Source: an uncultured Coriobacteriales bacterium
GTDB taxonomy: Bacteria; Actinomycetota; Coriobacteriia; Coriobacteriales; UMGS124
Assembly (NCBI GenBank): GCA_934654475.1
Contig: CAKUFZ010000011.1
Location: forward strand, 1-57,660
Reading direction: 5' to 3'
Length of the DNA stretch: 57,660 bases
Shown: piece after piece, positions 16,137 to 24,868 of the stretch
Layout of the letters: each line of letters opens with the position of its first letter
How positions within the stretch are numbered: the first letter of the stretch is position 1
Translations under genes and position numbers: made by a program
The notes under the pieces: generated by a model
What the model was told of the DNA's origin: nothing
The model's database searches: none
The model's input: the letters and a program-made list of their open reading frames with translations, nothing else

Positions 16137-17555
16137 TTGGATATCACGACCTTCAACAGGGCAAAACAGGCATATGACGCCAAGGACTGGGAGAGCGCAG
16201 TCATTCTCTTCTCGCAGTGCGGCACCGGTCCGGGCACCGGCGAGGCTTGCCATTTGTGCGGCAACGCCCTCATGCGCATCGGTCGTGTGCAGGAGGCCAC
16301 GCAGGCCTATCGCGCTGCCCTGGCGGACCCCTCTTATGGCAACCAGGGCGCTGTGTACACGAACCTCGGCAAGGCGCAGATGGCCCTCGGCGACCTGCGC
16401 GGTACCATCGACTCGCTGCGCCACGCCCTGACCGACCAGAACTACCGTGGCGCCTACAAGGCCCACATGGCGCTTGGCGAGGCGTACTCCAAGCTCGGTG
16501 ACTCGCGCAACGCCGGCACCGCGTACCGTCAGGCCGCCCTGGATCCCAACAACCCCGAACCTGCCAAGGCCCTCATCAACCTCGGTGTGAGCTTCATGCA
16601 GATGCGTCGTCCGGCAGATGCCGCCGAGGCCTACCGCACGGCCGTCGACTTTGCGTCGAACCCCCAGGAGCGCTCGCTCATCTTCGCAAACCTCGGCCAG
16701 GCCTACGTTGCGACGAACCGCATGGTCGAGGCGGTGTCCGCTTTCCAGAACGCCACCTCTACCGGCTATCAGCTCTCCGCTGCGGCCCAGGTCGATTTCA
16801 GCCGCGCCACGCAGGCTGTCCAGGCAATGGGCACCAACACCAGCGGCTACTCTGCGGGCATGGTCGATCCCACCTATGACCCGGCCGGCATGTCCGGCGA
16901 CCTGCTCCCCAGCGCCGAGGACTCGGGCTTCTTCAACATCTCCGAGGCCGACATTGTGGCCGACCAGCGTCGTCGCGAGGCGTATGATCAGGTGAAGCCG
17001 CACCGTGGGCTCAAGCGCGCGCTTGTCGTCATCCTGGTCGTGGTCGTTGTGCTCGGGGCCTGTGCCGGCGCCTATGCGGCGGGCCTGGGCATTCCCTCCC
17101 GCGAGGGCGTCATCTCCGACGTGTTCGCCGCCGCCGCAGACGGCGACAGCGCATCCGGCCTTTGGGCTTCGAGCGTTGACGATGCCGCCCGCAACCAGGT
17201 CATGAGCTCCATCGAGGGCAACGGCACCGCCGAGGTCATCGGCATGGACGCGACGATGAGCGACTGCGTCGCCATCGTGCAGACCGCGCTTCCCCAGGGC
17301 GGCAAGATCACCTACCGCGTGAGCCTCGTGCGCCAGGGCATTGGCTGGAAGGTCTCCAACGTCGAGCGCGTCATCCTCTCCGAGACCGACAACACCTACG
17401 TCGATGCGTTCAACGGCGAAAAGGTTGTCTCCGAGGAGCAGACCGAGGCCGCCCAGCAGGCCGACCAGGCTGCCGCACCCGCCGACCAGGCCGCCGGCGG
17501 CGAACAGGTTCCCGCTGAGGGCGAGCAGGTTCCTGCCGAGGGCGAGCAGGCCTAG
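16137..17555 (+). CDS. TPR-repeat single-pass membrane protein of unknown function
   Basis: Residues 1 to about 215 contain at least five tetratricopeptide repeats (for example GNALMRIGRVQEATQAYRAAL and NLGKAQMALGDLRGTI), a protein-protein interaction scaffold facing the cytosol. A linker leads to a basic segment and a transmembrane helix at about 293-316 (LVVILVVVVVLGACAGAYAA). The external domain (about 320-425) ends in strands reading GKITYRVSLVRQGIGWKVSN, which resemble an NTF2-like or DUF4878-type fold. The extreme C terminus repeats GEQVPAE. The start is TTG 16137 with GAGGAG seven bases upstream. Function is unknown; neighbours are the zinc-ribbon protein and the mre genes. Confidence 0.82.
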   Translation: MDITTFNRAKQAYDAKDWESAVILFSQCGTGPGTGEACHLCGNALMRIGRVQEATQAYRAALADPSYGNQGAVYTNLGKAQMALGDLRGTIDSLRHALTDQNYRGAYKAHMALGEAYSKLGDSRNAGTAYRQAALDPNNPEPAKALINLGVSFMQMRRPADAAEAYRTAVDFASNPQERSLIFANLGQAYVATNRMVEAVSAFQNATSTGYQLSAAAQVDFSRATQAVQAMGTNTSGYSAGMVDPTYDPAGMSGDLLPSAEDSGFFNISEADIVADQRRREAYDQVKPHRGLKRALVVILVVVVVLGACAGAYAAGLGIPSREGVISDVFAAAADGDSASGLWASSVDDAARNQVMSSIEGNGTAEVIGMDATMSDCVAIVQTALPQGGKITYRVSLVRQGIGWKVSNVERVILSETDNTYVDAFNGEKVVSEEQTEAAQQADQAAAPADQAAGGEQVPAEGEQVPAEGEQA

Positions 17556-17570
17556 CAAAAGGGTCTCCTT

Positions 17571-17587
17571 CTGCGCTTGATGCGCAG
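17571..17587 (+). other. Small hairpin after the TPR gene
   Basis: CTGCGC and GCGCAG form a 6-bp stem with a five-base loop. No T run follows, so it is a weak terminator candidate at most. It lies between the TPR gene and ndk. Confidence 0.4.
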
Positions 17588-17627
17588 TGTGAGTTGCATT
17601 AGCAGACAACGAGTGAAAGGCACGACA

Positions 17628-18032
17628 ATGATCGAGAAGACTTACATCATGATTAAGCCCGACGCTGTGGCCAACCGTCACATCGGCGAGATCGTCAACC
17701 GCATCGAGCGCTCCGGTCTCACCATCGAGCGCATGGTGCTCGAGATGGTCACCCCCGAGCAGGCCGAGGCCAACTACGCCGAGCACAAGGGCAAGCCTTT
17801 CTACGAGGGCCTCGTGTCCTACATCACCTCCGGCCCCGTCGTCAAGATGGTCATCTCCGGCGAGAACGCCGTTGCCAACATGCGTCGCCTCATGGGCGCC
17901 ACCGACTGCGCCAAGGCTGAGCCCGGCACCATCCGCGGCGACTTCGGCCTTTCCGTTGACCGCAACGTCATCCACGGCTCCGACTCTCCCGCATCCGCCG
18001 AGCGCGAGATTGGCATCTTCTTCCAGGCCTAA
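17628..18032 (+). CDS. ndk: Nucleoside diphosphate kinase
   Basis: This enzyme transfers the gamma phosphate from NTPs to NDPs through a phosphohistidine to balance nucleotide pools. The N terminus EKTYIMIKPDAV, the IRGDFGLSVDRNVIHGSDS motif with the catalytic histidine, and the AEREIGIFF end are diagnostic. At 134 residues it is the usual length. I start at ATG 17628, which has GAAAGG upstream; an ATG at 17577 would add an unconserved tail. A strong terminator follows, so it is probably transcribed separately from mreB. Confidence 0.97.
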   Translation: MIEKTYIMIKPDAVANRHIGEIVNRIERSGLTIERMVLEMVTPEQAEANYAEHKGKPFYEGLVSYITSGPVVKMVISGENAVANMRRLMGATDCAKAEPGTIRGDFGLSVDRNVIHGSDSPASAEREIGIFFQA

Positions 18033-18075
18033 GCTCGCTTGGCGTTTGACTTTCTGACAAGCTGAAGTCTTGCAA

Positions 18076-18108
18076 GCCCATCCCGCTTAGCGGGATGGGC
18101 CTACTTTT
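18076..18108 (+). terminator. ndk terminator
   Basis: GCCCATCCCGC and GCGGGATGGGC form a perfect 11-bp stem with a TTA loop, followed by CTACTTTT. It ends 14 bases before the mreB start codon, leaving no room for a mreB promoter downstream of it. Confidence 0.88.
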
Positions 18109-18122
18109 CGATTGGTGCGCGC

Positions 18123-19166
18123 ATGTCGTTTCTAGACAACATCCTGGGCCGCAACGGTGCAGGCCTGGCAATAGACCTAGGTACCGCGAACACGCTTGTT
18201 GCCACGCGCGAGGCGGGGATTCTCATCAACGAACCCTCAGTTGTCGCTATCGACCGTGACAAGAATCGTGTCCTGGCGGTTGGCGCCGATGCGAAGCGCA
18301 TGCTTGGCCGCACCCCTGGAAACATTGAGGCCATCAAGCCGATGAGGGATGGCGTCATCGCCGACTTCGACGTGACCGAGGCGATGCTGCGCTATTTCAT
18401 CGGCAAGGCCTGCGGCGAGAAGAAGGGCCTGCTCGCCCCGCGTCCTCGTGTTGTCATCGGCATTCCCAGCGGCGTCACGTCCGTTGAGAAGCGCGCCGTC
18501 TTCGAAGCCGCGCTGCAGGCGGGCGCCTCGCAGGCGTTCCTCATCGAGGAACCCATGGCAGCCGCCATCGGCGCCGAGCTTCCCGTCGAGGAGCCGACCG
18601 GCTCTCTTGTCGTCGACATCGGCGGCGGTACGGCCGAGGTCGCGGTCATCTCGATGGGCGGCATCGTCGTCTCCCGTTCGGTTCGCGTGGGCGGCAACGC
18701 CTTCGACCGCGCCATCCTCGAGATGGTGAGGGACACCTACGGCCTCAACATCGGCGAGCGCACTGCCGAAATCATCAAGATCAAGGTCGGCTCTGCCGCC
18801 CCCCTCGACCGCGAGCTCGACGTCGAGGTCAACGGCCGCGACACGGTGACCGGCATGCCCAAGACCGTGCGCATCGAGTCCGAGGAAGTGCGTCGCGCCA
18901 TTCAGGACCCCATCAAGGCCATCGTCAAGGTCGTGCGCGAAGTGCTTGACGCGACTCCGCCCGACATTGCCAGCGACATCATGTACTACGGCATCCTTCT
19001 GTCCGGCGGCGGCGGAATGCTGCGCGGCCTGGACCGTCGCCTGCGCGAGGAAACGGGCGTGCCCGTCAACGTCTCGCCCACGGCTCTGGAGAACGTCGTC
19101 AAGGGCTGCATGGCGGTGCTCGACGCCAATGCCCTTTCGGGCTCGTATACGCAGGCATCGGCCTAA
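18123..19166 (+). CDS. mreB: Rod shape-determining protein MreB
   Basis: This bacterial actin polymerises under the membrane and steers the elongasome. The phosphate-1 motif AIDLGTANTLVA is near the N terminus. VIGIPSGVTSVEKRA, the second phosphate motif VVDIGGGTAEVAVIS and the adenosine-binding LLSGGGGMLRGL follow. At 347 residues it is full length. No clear Shine-Dalgarno precedes the ATG, and the ndk terminator lies immediately upstream. Expression may therefore depend on read-through or on a promoter overlapping the ndk end. It is the first gene of a run of nine closely spaced genes. Confidence 0.96.
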   Translation: MSFLDNILGRNGAGLAIDLGTANTLVATREAGILINEPSVVAIDRDKNRVLAVGADAKRMLGRTPGNIEAIKPMRDGVIADFDVTEAMLRYFIGKACGEKKGLLAPRPRVVIGIPSGVTSVEKRAVFEAALQAGASQAFLIEEPMAAAIGAELPVEEPTGSLVVDIGGGTAEVAVISMGGIVVSRSVRVGGNAFDRAILEMVRDTYGLNIGERTAEIIKIKVGSAAPLDRELDVEVNGRDTVTGMPKTVRIESEEVRRAIQDPIKAIVKVVREVLDATPPDIASDIMYYGILLSGGGGMLRGLDRRLREETGVPVNVSPTALENVVKGCMAVLDANALSGSYTQASA

Positions 19167-19185
19167 GTGCATCTAAGGGGGCGCT

Positions 19186-20097
19186 GTGACCAAACTTCCC
19201 AGCCTTGGGGCTGATGCACGCGGGGGGAAGGCGGCCTTCCGGGCGCTCGTGGTGTGCACGTGCCTGTCCGCCCTGCTGATGACGGCGTATTCCCAAGAGG
19301 GATCAAACGGCCCCGTCCATACGCTCCGTGCGGGTGTGCAATGGGCCGTTTCCCCCTTGCAGAACCTCGGTTCGTCTCTGGCCAAGCCCTTCGACACGTT
19401 GCGCACCAACCTCGTCAACGCCAGCGCCGATGAAGAGACGCTCACGGAATTGCGCGACCGCAACGCCTACCTGCTTTCGCAGCTCGGCGAACTGCAGCAG
19501 TACAAGGAAGAAAACGAAAGCCTCAGGGCGATGCTCGGGCTCGCTTCGTCGTTTGGTGCCTCGGGCGTCGCGGCTCAGGTCATAACGGGCCCGCAAGACA
19601 CGTGGACCCAGACGATCGTCATCAACCGCGGCAGCAACGACGGCGTGGGTCTCGACATGCCCGTGACGGACGGCGCCTCCCTTGTCGGCCAGGTGTGCGC
19701 CGTCTCTCCCACCACGGCAACGGTCCGTTTGATAAACGACCCCATGTTTTCCATGAGCGTGTCGGTGGGGGAGAGCGGTGCCGCGGGCATTCTGTCCGGG
19801 TCGGTGGATTCCACAGTGCGCGTCGACTACGTGTCCAGCGATGATGCGGTGAGCGTGGGCGATGTCGTGAGGGCGTCGGGGAGAAGCGACGTGTATCCGA
19901 AAGGCCTTGCGGTGGGTACGGTGGCAAGCGTCGTGAGCGAGCCCTCTTCCCTTTTCCAGGACATTGTCGTGAAGCCCCTGACGCAGGCCGCAAACGCCTC
20001 GGAGGTCTTTGTCATCACGGCATATGGCGTGCAGGCCGATGCAGCGGCGACCGACCAGGATCCTGAAAGCGGGCAAAGTGAAGGTGATGCCCAGTGA
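19186..20097 (+). CDS. mreC: Rod shape-determining protein MreC
   Basis: MreC is a bitopic membrane protein that links MreB to PBP2 and RodA. A short cytosolic N terminus precedes a hydrophobic segment (about residues 19-36). A coiled coil follows at about 80-115 (LTELRDRNAYLLSQLGEL), then the beta-rich periplasmic-type MreC domain. GPQDTWTQTIVINRGSNDGV is typical of the family. It starts at GTG 19186 and has 303 residues. The stop overlaps the mreD start (TGATG). Confidence 0.94.
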   Translation: MTKLPSLGADARGGKAAFRALVVCTCLSALLMTAYSQEGSNGPVHTLRAGVQWAVSPLQNLGSSLAKPFDTLRTNLVNASADEETLTELRDRNAYLLSQLGELQQYKEENESLRAMLGLASSFGASGVAAQVITGPQDTWTQTIVINRGSNDGVGLDMPVTDGASLVGQVCAVSPTTATVRLINDPMFSMSVSVGESGAAGILSGSVDSTVRVDYVSSDDAVSVGDVVRASGRSDVYPKGLAVGTVASVVSEPSSLFQDIVVKPLTQAANASEVFVITAYGVQADAAATDQDPESGQSEGDAQ

Positions 20098-20618
20098 TGC
20101 CGACAGTGCCTGATCTCTCCAGCTCGAAGCGTTCCAGTGTTTTGGTTGTGGTTGCCTGTGTGCTGGTCCAGCTTTTGTTGGGCGGCCATGTGAGCCTTCT
20201 GGGCGCTGTGCCGAACTTCCTTCTGTGCGCGGTGTTCTTTCTGGCTCTGCGCAAGGGGGCTTTCGCCGGCGTCATTGCGGGATTTGCCCTCGGTCTCTTG
20301 TTTGACATGCTTGGGTCCTCCACGCTTGGGCTGTCGTCGCTGCTCGGCAGTTTCTTTGCGTTTGCCTGTGCGCATCTGGGCAAGCCGGCCCTTCTGCGCG
20401 AACCCGTGAGGGCCTGCATCGTCTTCTTTGTCGCCGACGTTGTGTACAACCTCATTTCCGCCGCCGTCATGGTGCTTTTGGGCACTATGGGGGCAACGAT
20501 GGGCGAGGTCGTGGGCCTTGCGTTGCTCGCTTCCGTGCTCGACTCGCTCTTCGCACTGCTGGTCTTTGCCATCTATGCCGGCCTTTCCGGCGGCCGGCGT
20601 TCTCGTTTGCGTCGCTAG
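20097..20618 (+). CDS. mreD: Rod shape-determining protein MreD
   Basis: This is a small polytopic membrane protein of the elongasome. At 173 residues it is nearly all hydrophobic, with about five transmembrane helices. Segments such as LRKGAFAGVIAGFALGLLFD match the MreD/ECF-like family pattern. The ATG overlaps the mreC stop by one base; a GTG three bases earlier is an alternative. Position between mreC and the PBP2 gene supports the call. Confidence 0.9.
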   Translation: MPTVPDLSSSKRSSVLVVVACVLVQLLLGGHVSLLGAVPNFLLCAVFFLALRKGAFAGVIAGFALGLLFDMLGSSTLGLSSLLGSFFAFACAHLGKPALLREPVRACIVFFVADVVYNLISAAVMVLLGTMGATMGEVVGLALLASVLDSLFALLVFAIYAGLSGGRRSRLRR

Positions 20619-20660
20619 CCGGCGCCCGAAGCATCTGTTGAAAAAGGGGAGGTGCGCGTC

Positions 20661-22742
20661 TTGGACACGTCAGTCCTCGTTGCGATCGTCATCGCCGTGT
20701 TGGCGGTTGCGTGCGTTGCCGTTCTTCTCGTCGTGCGCCACCGGGCCGGTCATGCCGCCCCGCCCCTCACAGGCGCCCGCGGTCTCGATTTCAACTCGGG
20801 GCGGTCGCCCATCAGGCCGGCGGAGGCGCTCGACGTCTCCGGCCAGGCAGGGCTTCGCAGGCGCACGGCGATCTTTTCTGCTTTGGCAGGCACCGCCTTT
20901 GGCGTGCTGTTGCTGCGCCTTTGGGGCATGCAGGTCATTTCGGGACGAGACTACTCCGACCAGGCCAACGCGAACAGCACCTCCGAGGTGTCGCTGCGTG
21001 CGACGCGCGGGCGCATCCTCGACCGCAACGGCAACGTCCTCGTGGGCAATCGCACCTGCATGGCGGTCGTCGCCGACAAGTCTGTGGCAGACAACTCGCG
21101 TGTCGTGCGCCGTCTGGGCAACCTGCTCGGTATGCCCGACGTGGCCGTGCGTCGCAACATCCAGAGCGCCTCTGAGGGCGCGCAGTCGCTGCGCACGGTC
21201 ATGATCGACGTGCCCGAAAGCGCCGTGTCCTACGTGGTCGAGCACCCCGGCCAGTTCCCCGGCGTCTCGGTGGAGTCTCGCACGGTGCGCACCTACCCTT
21301 ACGGCTCCCTTGCGTGCCATTTGCTCGGGTACACGGGTACCATCTCGAGCGAGGAGCTCGAGGCGTTCAACGCCGACCCGCAACGTCAGCTCACGTATCA
21401 ATCAGGCGACATCGTGGGCAAGGCGGGCGTCGAATACCAGTATGAAAACGTGCTGCAGGGCGTGCGCGGCTCGCGCAAGGTCTACGTCGACGTCTCGGGC
21501 GACATCTTGGGGATAGCTTCGGAAGTCGACCCTGAGCCGGGAAGCGACGTGCGGCTCACGGTGGACGCAACGGTGCAGGCTGCCGCGGAGCAGGCGCTGC
21601 TTCTCGGCCTCGAGGCAAGCGACTACCTTCACTACAAGCCCACAGGCGCATCGTGTGTCTGCATCAACTGCAAGACCGGCGAGGTCCTTGCCATGGCAAG
21701 CTACCCGACGTTCGACCCCTCCGCGTTCATCGGCGGCATCAGCACCGATGCTTGGGCGCAGCTCATTGCAGAGGGCGCGAACACCCCGCTTCTCAACCGC
21801 GCCATCAACGGCCTGTACCCCTCTGCCTCCACCATCAAGCCGTTCACGACGTGCGCCGCGCTTGAGTCGGGCATGACTACGACGGATTCCCTCGTCGAGT
21901 GCACGGGCTATTGGACGGGCTTTGGCGAGCAATACGGCATGCATTGCTGGAACCACTCCGGACACGGCTGGATGAATCTCTATGAGGGCATCACCAATTC
22001 CTGCGACACCGTGTTCTACGAGATTGCGAAGGCGTTTTACTACTCCGACCATCCCGAGGGCATTCAGGAGATGTTCCGTCGCTGGGGCATCGGCTCGGCG
22101 ACCGGCATCGACCTGCCGGCTGAGTCGCAGGGTCGCGTGCCTGATGCCGAATGGAAGTGGAACCACTACACCTGGGTCGAGGACTCCGCGCGTGCCTGGC
22201 AGGGCGGCGACACGGCGAACATCGCCATCGGCCAGGGCGACATCCTCGTCACGCCCCTTCAGATGTGCTATGCGTACTGCGGCCTTGTGAACGGGGCTGT
22301 GGAGATGTGGCCCCATGTGCTGCTTGACGTCCTTTCCAACCAGACCCGCGAGCCTATCATCACGGCGGAACAGAAGCCGAGCTGCGAGGTCTCGATCTCG
22401 CAGGACATCCTGTCCTTTGTGAACGACGCGCTCGTCGGCGTGGTGAACGAGACGTATGTGGGCGACTATTTTGCGGGTCTGCCTGTGACGGTCATGGGCA
22501 AGTCCGGTACGGGCGAGGCGGGAGACGATGACGACAACCCGCACGCCTGGTTCTGTGCCGCCGCGCCTGCCGAGGACCCAACGTACGTGGTGGCCGCCAT
22601 CGTCGAGCACGGCGGCGGAGGCGGCTACGTCGCCTCGAACGTGTGCCGCGGTGTGCTGGGCGCCGTGTACGGCGTGGAAATGACGGACCCCGTCTCGATC
22701 CTCATGACGCGCGAGGTTTCGACCGAGCAGGTGATGGACTGA
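20661..22742 (+). CDS. mrdA: Penicillin-binding protein 2 (elongasome transpeptidase)
   Basis: This monofunctional class B PBP crosslinks peptidoglycan during elongation. An N-terminal membrane anchor (about 3-24) and a second hydrophobic segment near residues 75-93 precede the dimerisation/pedestal domain. The transpeptidase domain carries the three active-site motifs: SxxK in ASTIKPF, SxN-type SCD in TNSCDTVFYEIAKAF, and KSGTG in VMGKSGTGEAG. I start at TTG 20661, which has AGGGGAGG eight bases upstream. The GTG at 20652 overlaps that ribosome-binding site and is unlikely. The stop overlaps the rodA start. Confidence 0.94.
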   Translation: MDTSVLVAIVIAVLAVACVAVLLVVRHRAGHAAPPLTGARGLDFNSGRSPIRPAEALDVSGQAGLRRRTAIFSALAGTAFGVLLLRLWGMQVISGRDYSDQANANSTSEVSLRATRGRILDRNGNVLVGNRTCMAVVADKSVADNSRVVRRLGNLLGMPDVAVRRNIQSASEGAQSLRTVMIDVPESAVSYVVEHPGQFPGVSVESRTVRTYPYGSLACHLLGYTGTISSEELEAFNADPQRQLTYQSGDIVGKAGVEYQYENVLQGVRGSRKVYVDVSGDILGIASEVDPEPGSDVRLTVDATVQAAAEQALLLGLEASDYLHYKPTGASCVCINCKTGEVLAMASYPTFDPSAFIGGISTDAWAQLIAEGANTPLLNRAINGLYPSASTIKPFTTCAALESGMTTTDSLVECTGYWTGFGEQYGMHCWNHSGHGWMNLYEGITNSCDTVFYEIAKAFYYSDHPEGIQEMFRRWGIGSATGIDLPAESQGRVPDAEWKWNHYTWVEDSARAWQGGDTANIAIGQGDILVTPLQMCYAYCGLVNGAVEMWPHVLLDVLSNQTREPIITAEQKPSCEVSISQDILSFVNDALVGVVNETYVGDYFAGLPVTVMGKSGTGEAGDDDDNPHAWFCAAAPAEDPTYVVAAIVEHGGGGGYVASNVCRGVLGAVYGVEMTDPVSILMTREVSTEQVMD

Positions 22743-23950
22743 TGCGTTCGATAAAACAGGCTCGCCTTGATTTCGCGCACCATCCCGCCCGCCCTTCTCT
22801 GCGCTTCTTTTTTGCGGGGCTCGACCCTGCTGTCGTTGCGGCAACCGTCGCGCTGGTGGCATATGGTCTTGTGGTGGTGTACTCGGCGTCGCTTTCCATC
22901 GCCGCTGCCTCGCCTGCGCGCCAGGCCCTGGGCGCCGGCATCGGTGCCGTGGCGGCGCTTGCGATGTATCGCTTTGACATGCGCAAGCTTGCCAACTGCA
23001 CGCTTGCGTTGCTCGTTGTCGACTGCGCGCTCATGCTTGCCCCCTTGTTGCCGTTTTTCGCCTACAGCGCCAACGGCCTTACCGGCTGGGTGAAGATGCC
23101 GGTCATCGGCTTCACATTCCAGACCTCTGAGCTTGCCAAGCCTGTGACGGTCCTGCTCATGGCCTCGCTGTGCGCGCGCTACGGCGGGCGGGTGACGTCG
23201 CTTTCGGACTATGTGCGCCTCTGCGCCGTCCTTGCCGTGCCGTTTTTGCTCATCTTGCTGCAGCCCGACCTCGGCACGGGTCTCGTGATCTTGGTGTCGG
23301 GCGCCGTGGTGATCGTCATGGCCGGACCCAAGCGGTCCTGGGTGATCGTCACCGTCATCTTGCTTGTGCTGGGTGTCGCGGCCGTCCTTCTTACCGACGG
23401 CATCATCGACAACCTGGTGGGCGACGACCACTCGCTTTTCAAGGACTACCAGATGAACCGCTTGCTCGTCTTCCTCGATCCCGACTCGGACACCACCAAC
23501 GCCGGGTATAACTTGCGTCAGTCGATGATCGCAGTGGGTTCGGGAGGCTTGTTTGGCAAAGGGTTCGGCAATGCCACCCAGGCTGCGTCGGGATTCTTGC
23601 CCGAGGCCCACACCGACTTCGCGTTTGCCCTTTTGAGCGAGCAGTTTGGCTTTGTGGGCGCCGCCGTGCTCATCGCCCTCTACATGGTGCTTGTGTTCTC
23701 TGCCATTCGCATCGCGATGCGCTCGGAGTCGCTTTTCGCTAAACTTACGCTTTTGGGTATTGCGGCCATGTGGACGTTCCAGATATTTGAGAACATCGGC
23801 ATGTGCCTTTCCCTGATGCCCATCACGGGCATCCCGTTGCCGTTTATCAGCTTCGGCTCCTCGTCGATGATCGTTCAGCTTCTTACGGTTGGCATCGTCT
23901 TGTCGGCGGGGGCCCATGACGGGCGCGAGAGCCTGCGTGCCCATTTTTAG
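22742..23950 (+). CDS. rodA: Peptidoglycan glycosyltransferase RodA (SEDS family)
   Basis: This polytopic SEDS protein polymerises glycan strands in the elongasome with PBP2. It has 402 residues and about ten transmembrane helices. Family blocks include LVAYGLVVVYSAS, KMPVIGFTFQTSELAKP, the LQPDLGTGLVILVSG motif, and LPEAHTDFAFALLSEQFGF with the functional Asp. MPITGIPLPFISFGSSSM is near the C terminus. The ATG overlaps the mrdA stop (TGATG), giving translational coupling. Confidence 0.95.
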   Translation: MRSIKQARLDFAHHPARPSLRFFFAGLDPAVVAATVALVAYGLVVVYSASLSIAAASPARQALGAGIGAVAALAMYRFDMRKLANCTLALLVVDCALMLAPLLPFFAYSANGLTGWVKMPVIGFTFQTSELAKPVTVLLMASLCARYGGRVTSLSDYVRLCAVLAVPFLLILLQPDLGTGLVILVSGAVVIVMAGPKRSWVIVTVILLVLGVAAVLLTDGIIDNLVGDDHSLFKDYQMNRLLVFLDPDSDTTNAGYNLRQSMIAVGSGGLFGKGFGNATQAASGFLPEAHTDFAFALLSEQFGFVGAAVLIALYMVLVFSAIRIAMRSESLFAKLTLLGIAAMWTFQIFENIGMCLSLMPITGIPLPFISFGSSSMIVQLLTVGIVLSAGAHDGRESLRAHF

Positions 23951-23977
23951 GCGACTTCTACGATGGAGCGTGTTGCC

Positions 23978-24868
23978 GTGAACCTACTGTATGACGCCGC
24001 CAAGGCGGGTGTGAAGGCAAGAAGACAAACGAGCCGCGCGGCCTCTAAGACGCTGCGACTGTGTGTTGTGGTGGGGCAAGGCTGCGATGGGGGTTTGGCG
24101 CGTGCGGTCAAGCGGGCGCTGCGACCCAAGACCGCCTCGCTTCGCCTGTATATCGCCGGCGTGGGACAGGGCCATGAGCCTGCCGTGGTGCACGCCATGG
24201 CCGATGCCGTCATCGTGCTGGCCGGGCAAGACGCCGCTGCCGCGGCCGACCTGTACCGCGCCTACGCGTCGCGTAGGGTGCCGTGTCTCGTGCTTGTGAA
24301 CTTCGACGATGCGGCTGCCGAGCGGGCTCGTGCGCTGGTCGCCCGCGAGGTGAGCGTCGAGGACATCGTGGTGTGCGACGAAATGGCCGTGGGCGGCATG
24401 CTGGCGCGCTGGCTCATTGAGACCCTGCCTGACTTTGAGACCATGCTCGGCGCGGCGCTTGACTGCTGCCAAGACGAGCAGGGCCGCCGCATCGTGGGAC
24501 AGGCGGTGCGTGACAACGCGATGCTGGGGGCGCTCACCTTTCTCAGGGGCGCCGATACCCCGGCCATGCTAGCTTGCGAGGTTGCGATGCTCTTCAAGCT
24601 CGCGGGGAACTACGGTGCGCCCATGGGCAAAGAGCGGCTGGTGGACGTGGCCGGTCTCACGGCGTTTTCGCTTGTGTGCAAGCAGGTCGCAGGGCTCGCC
24701 CTGCGCACCCCGCTTCCGGCGTGTCTTGTCAAGGCGGGGGTGGCCGCGGCGGGCACATGGGTGGCCGGCACGGTCATGCAGGGTCGTATGCGCCAAGCCG
24801 GTCAGGTTGAGGCTGCAGGGGAAGCGGTCGCAGACCGAGGATATCAAGGAGCAGGAGCGGATCTATGA
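23978..24868 (+). CDS. DUF697-like protein with a degenerate P-loop-like N-terminal domain
   Basis: I do not recognise a characterised protein. The N-terminal half looks like a Rossmann/GTPase-type fold with a strand reading LRLCVVVGQGCDGG where a P-loop would sit, but the GK(S/T) is absent. NFDD follows VPCLVLV where an NKxD motif might be. The C-terminal half (about residues 190-275) resembles DUF697, including AMLFKLAGNYGAPMGKE, a segment with LVCKQVAG and a Gly/Ala-rich hydrophobic helix (VKAGVAAAGTWVAGTVM) that may associate with membrane. The start is uncertain: GTG 23978 has GGAG nine bases upstream, while ATG 23963 has none. The stop overlaps the radical SAM start (ATGA). Confidence 0.65.
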   Translation: MNLLYDAAKAGVKARRQTSRAASKTLRLCVVVGQGCDGGLARAVKRALRPKTASLRLYIAGVGQGHEPAVVHAMADAVIVLAGQDAAAAADLYRAYASRRVPCLVLVNFDDAAAERARALVAREVSVEDIVVCDEMAVGGMLARWLIETLPDFETMLGAALDCCQDEQGRRIVGQAVRDNAMLGALTFLRGADTPAMLACEVAMLFKLAGNYGAPMGKERLVDVAGLTAFSLVCKQVAGLALRTPLPACLVKAGVAAAGTWVAGTVMQGRMRQAGQVEAAGEAVADRGYQGAGADL

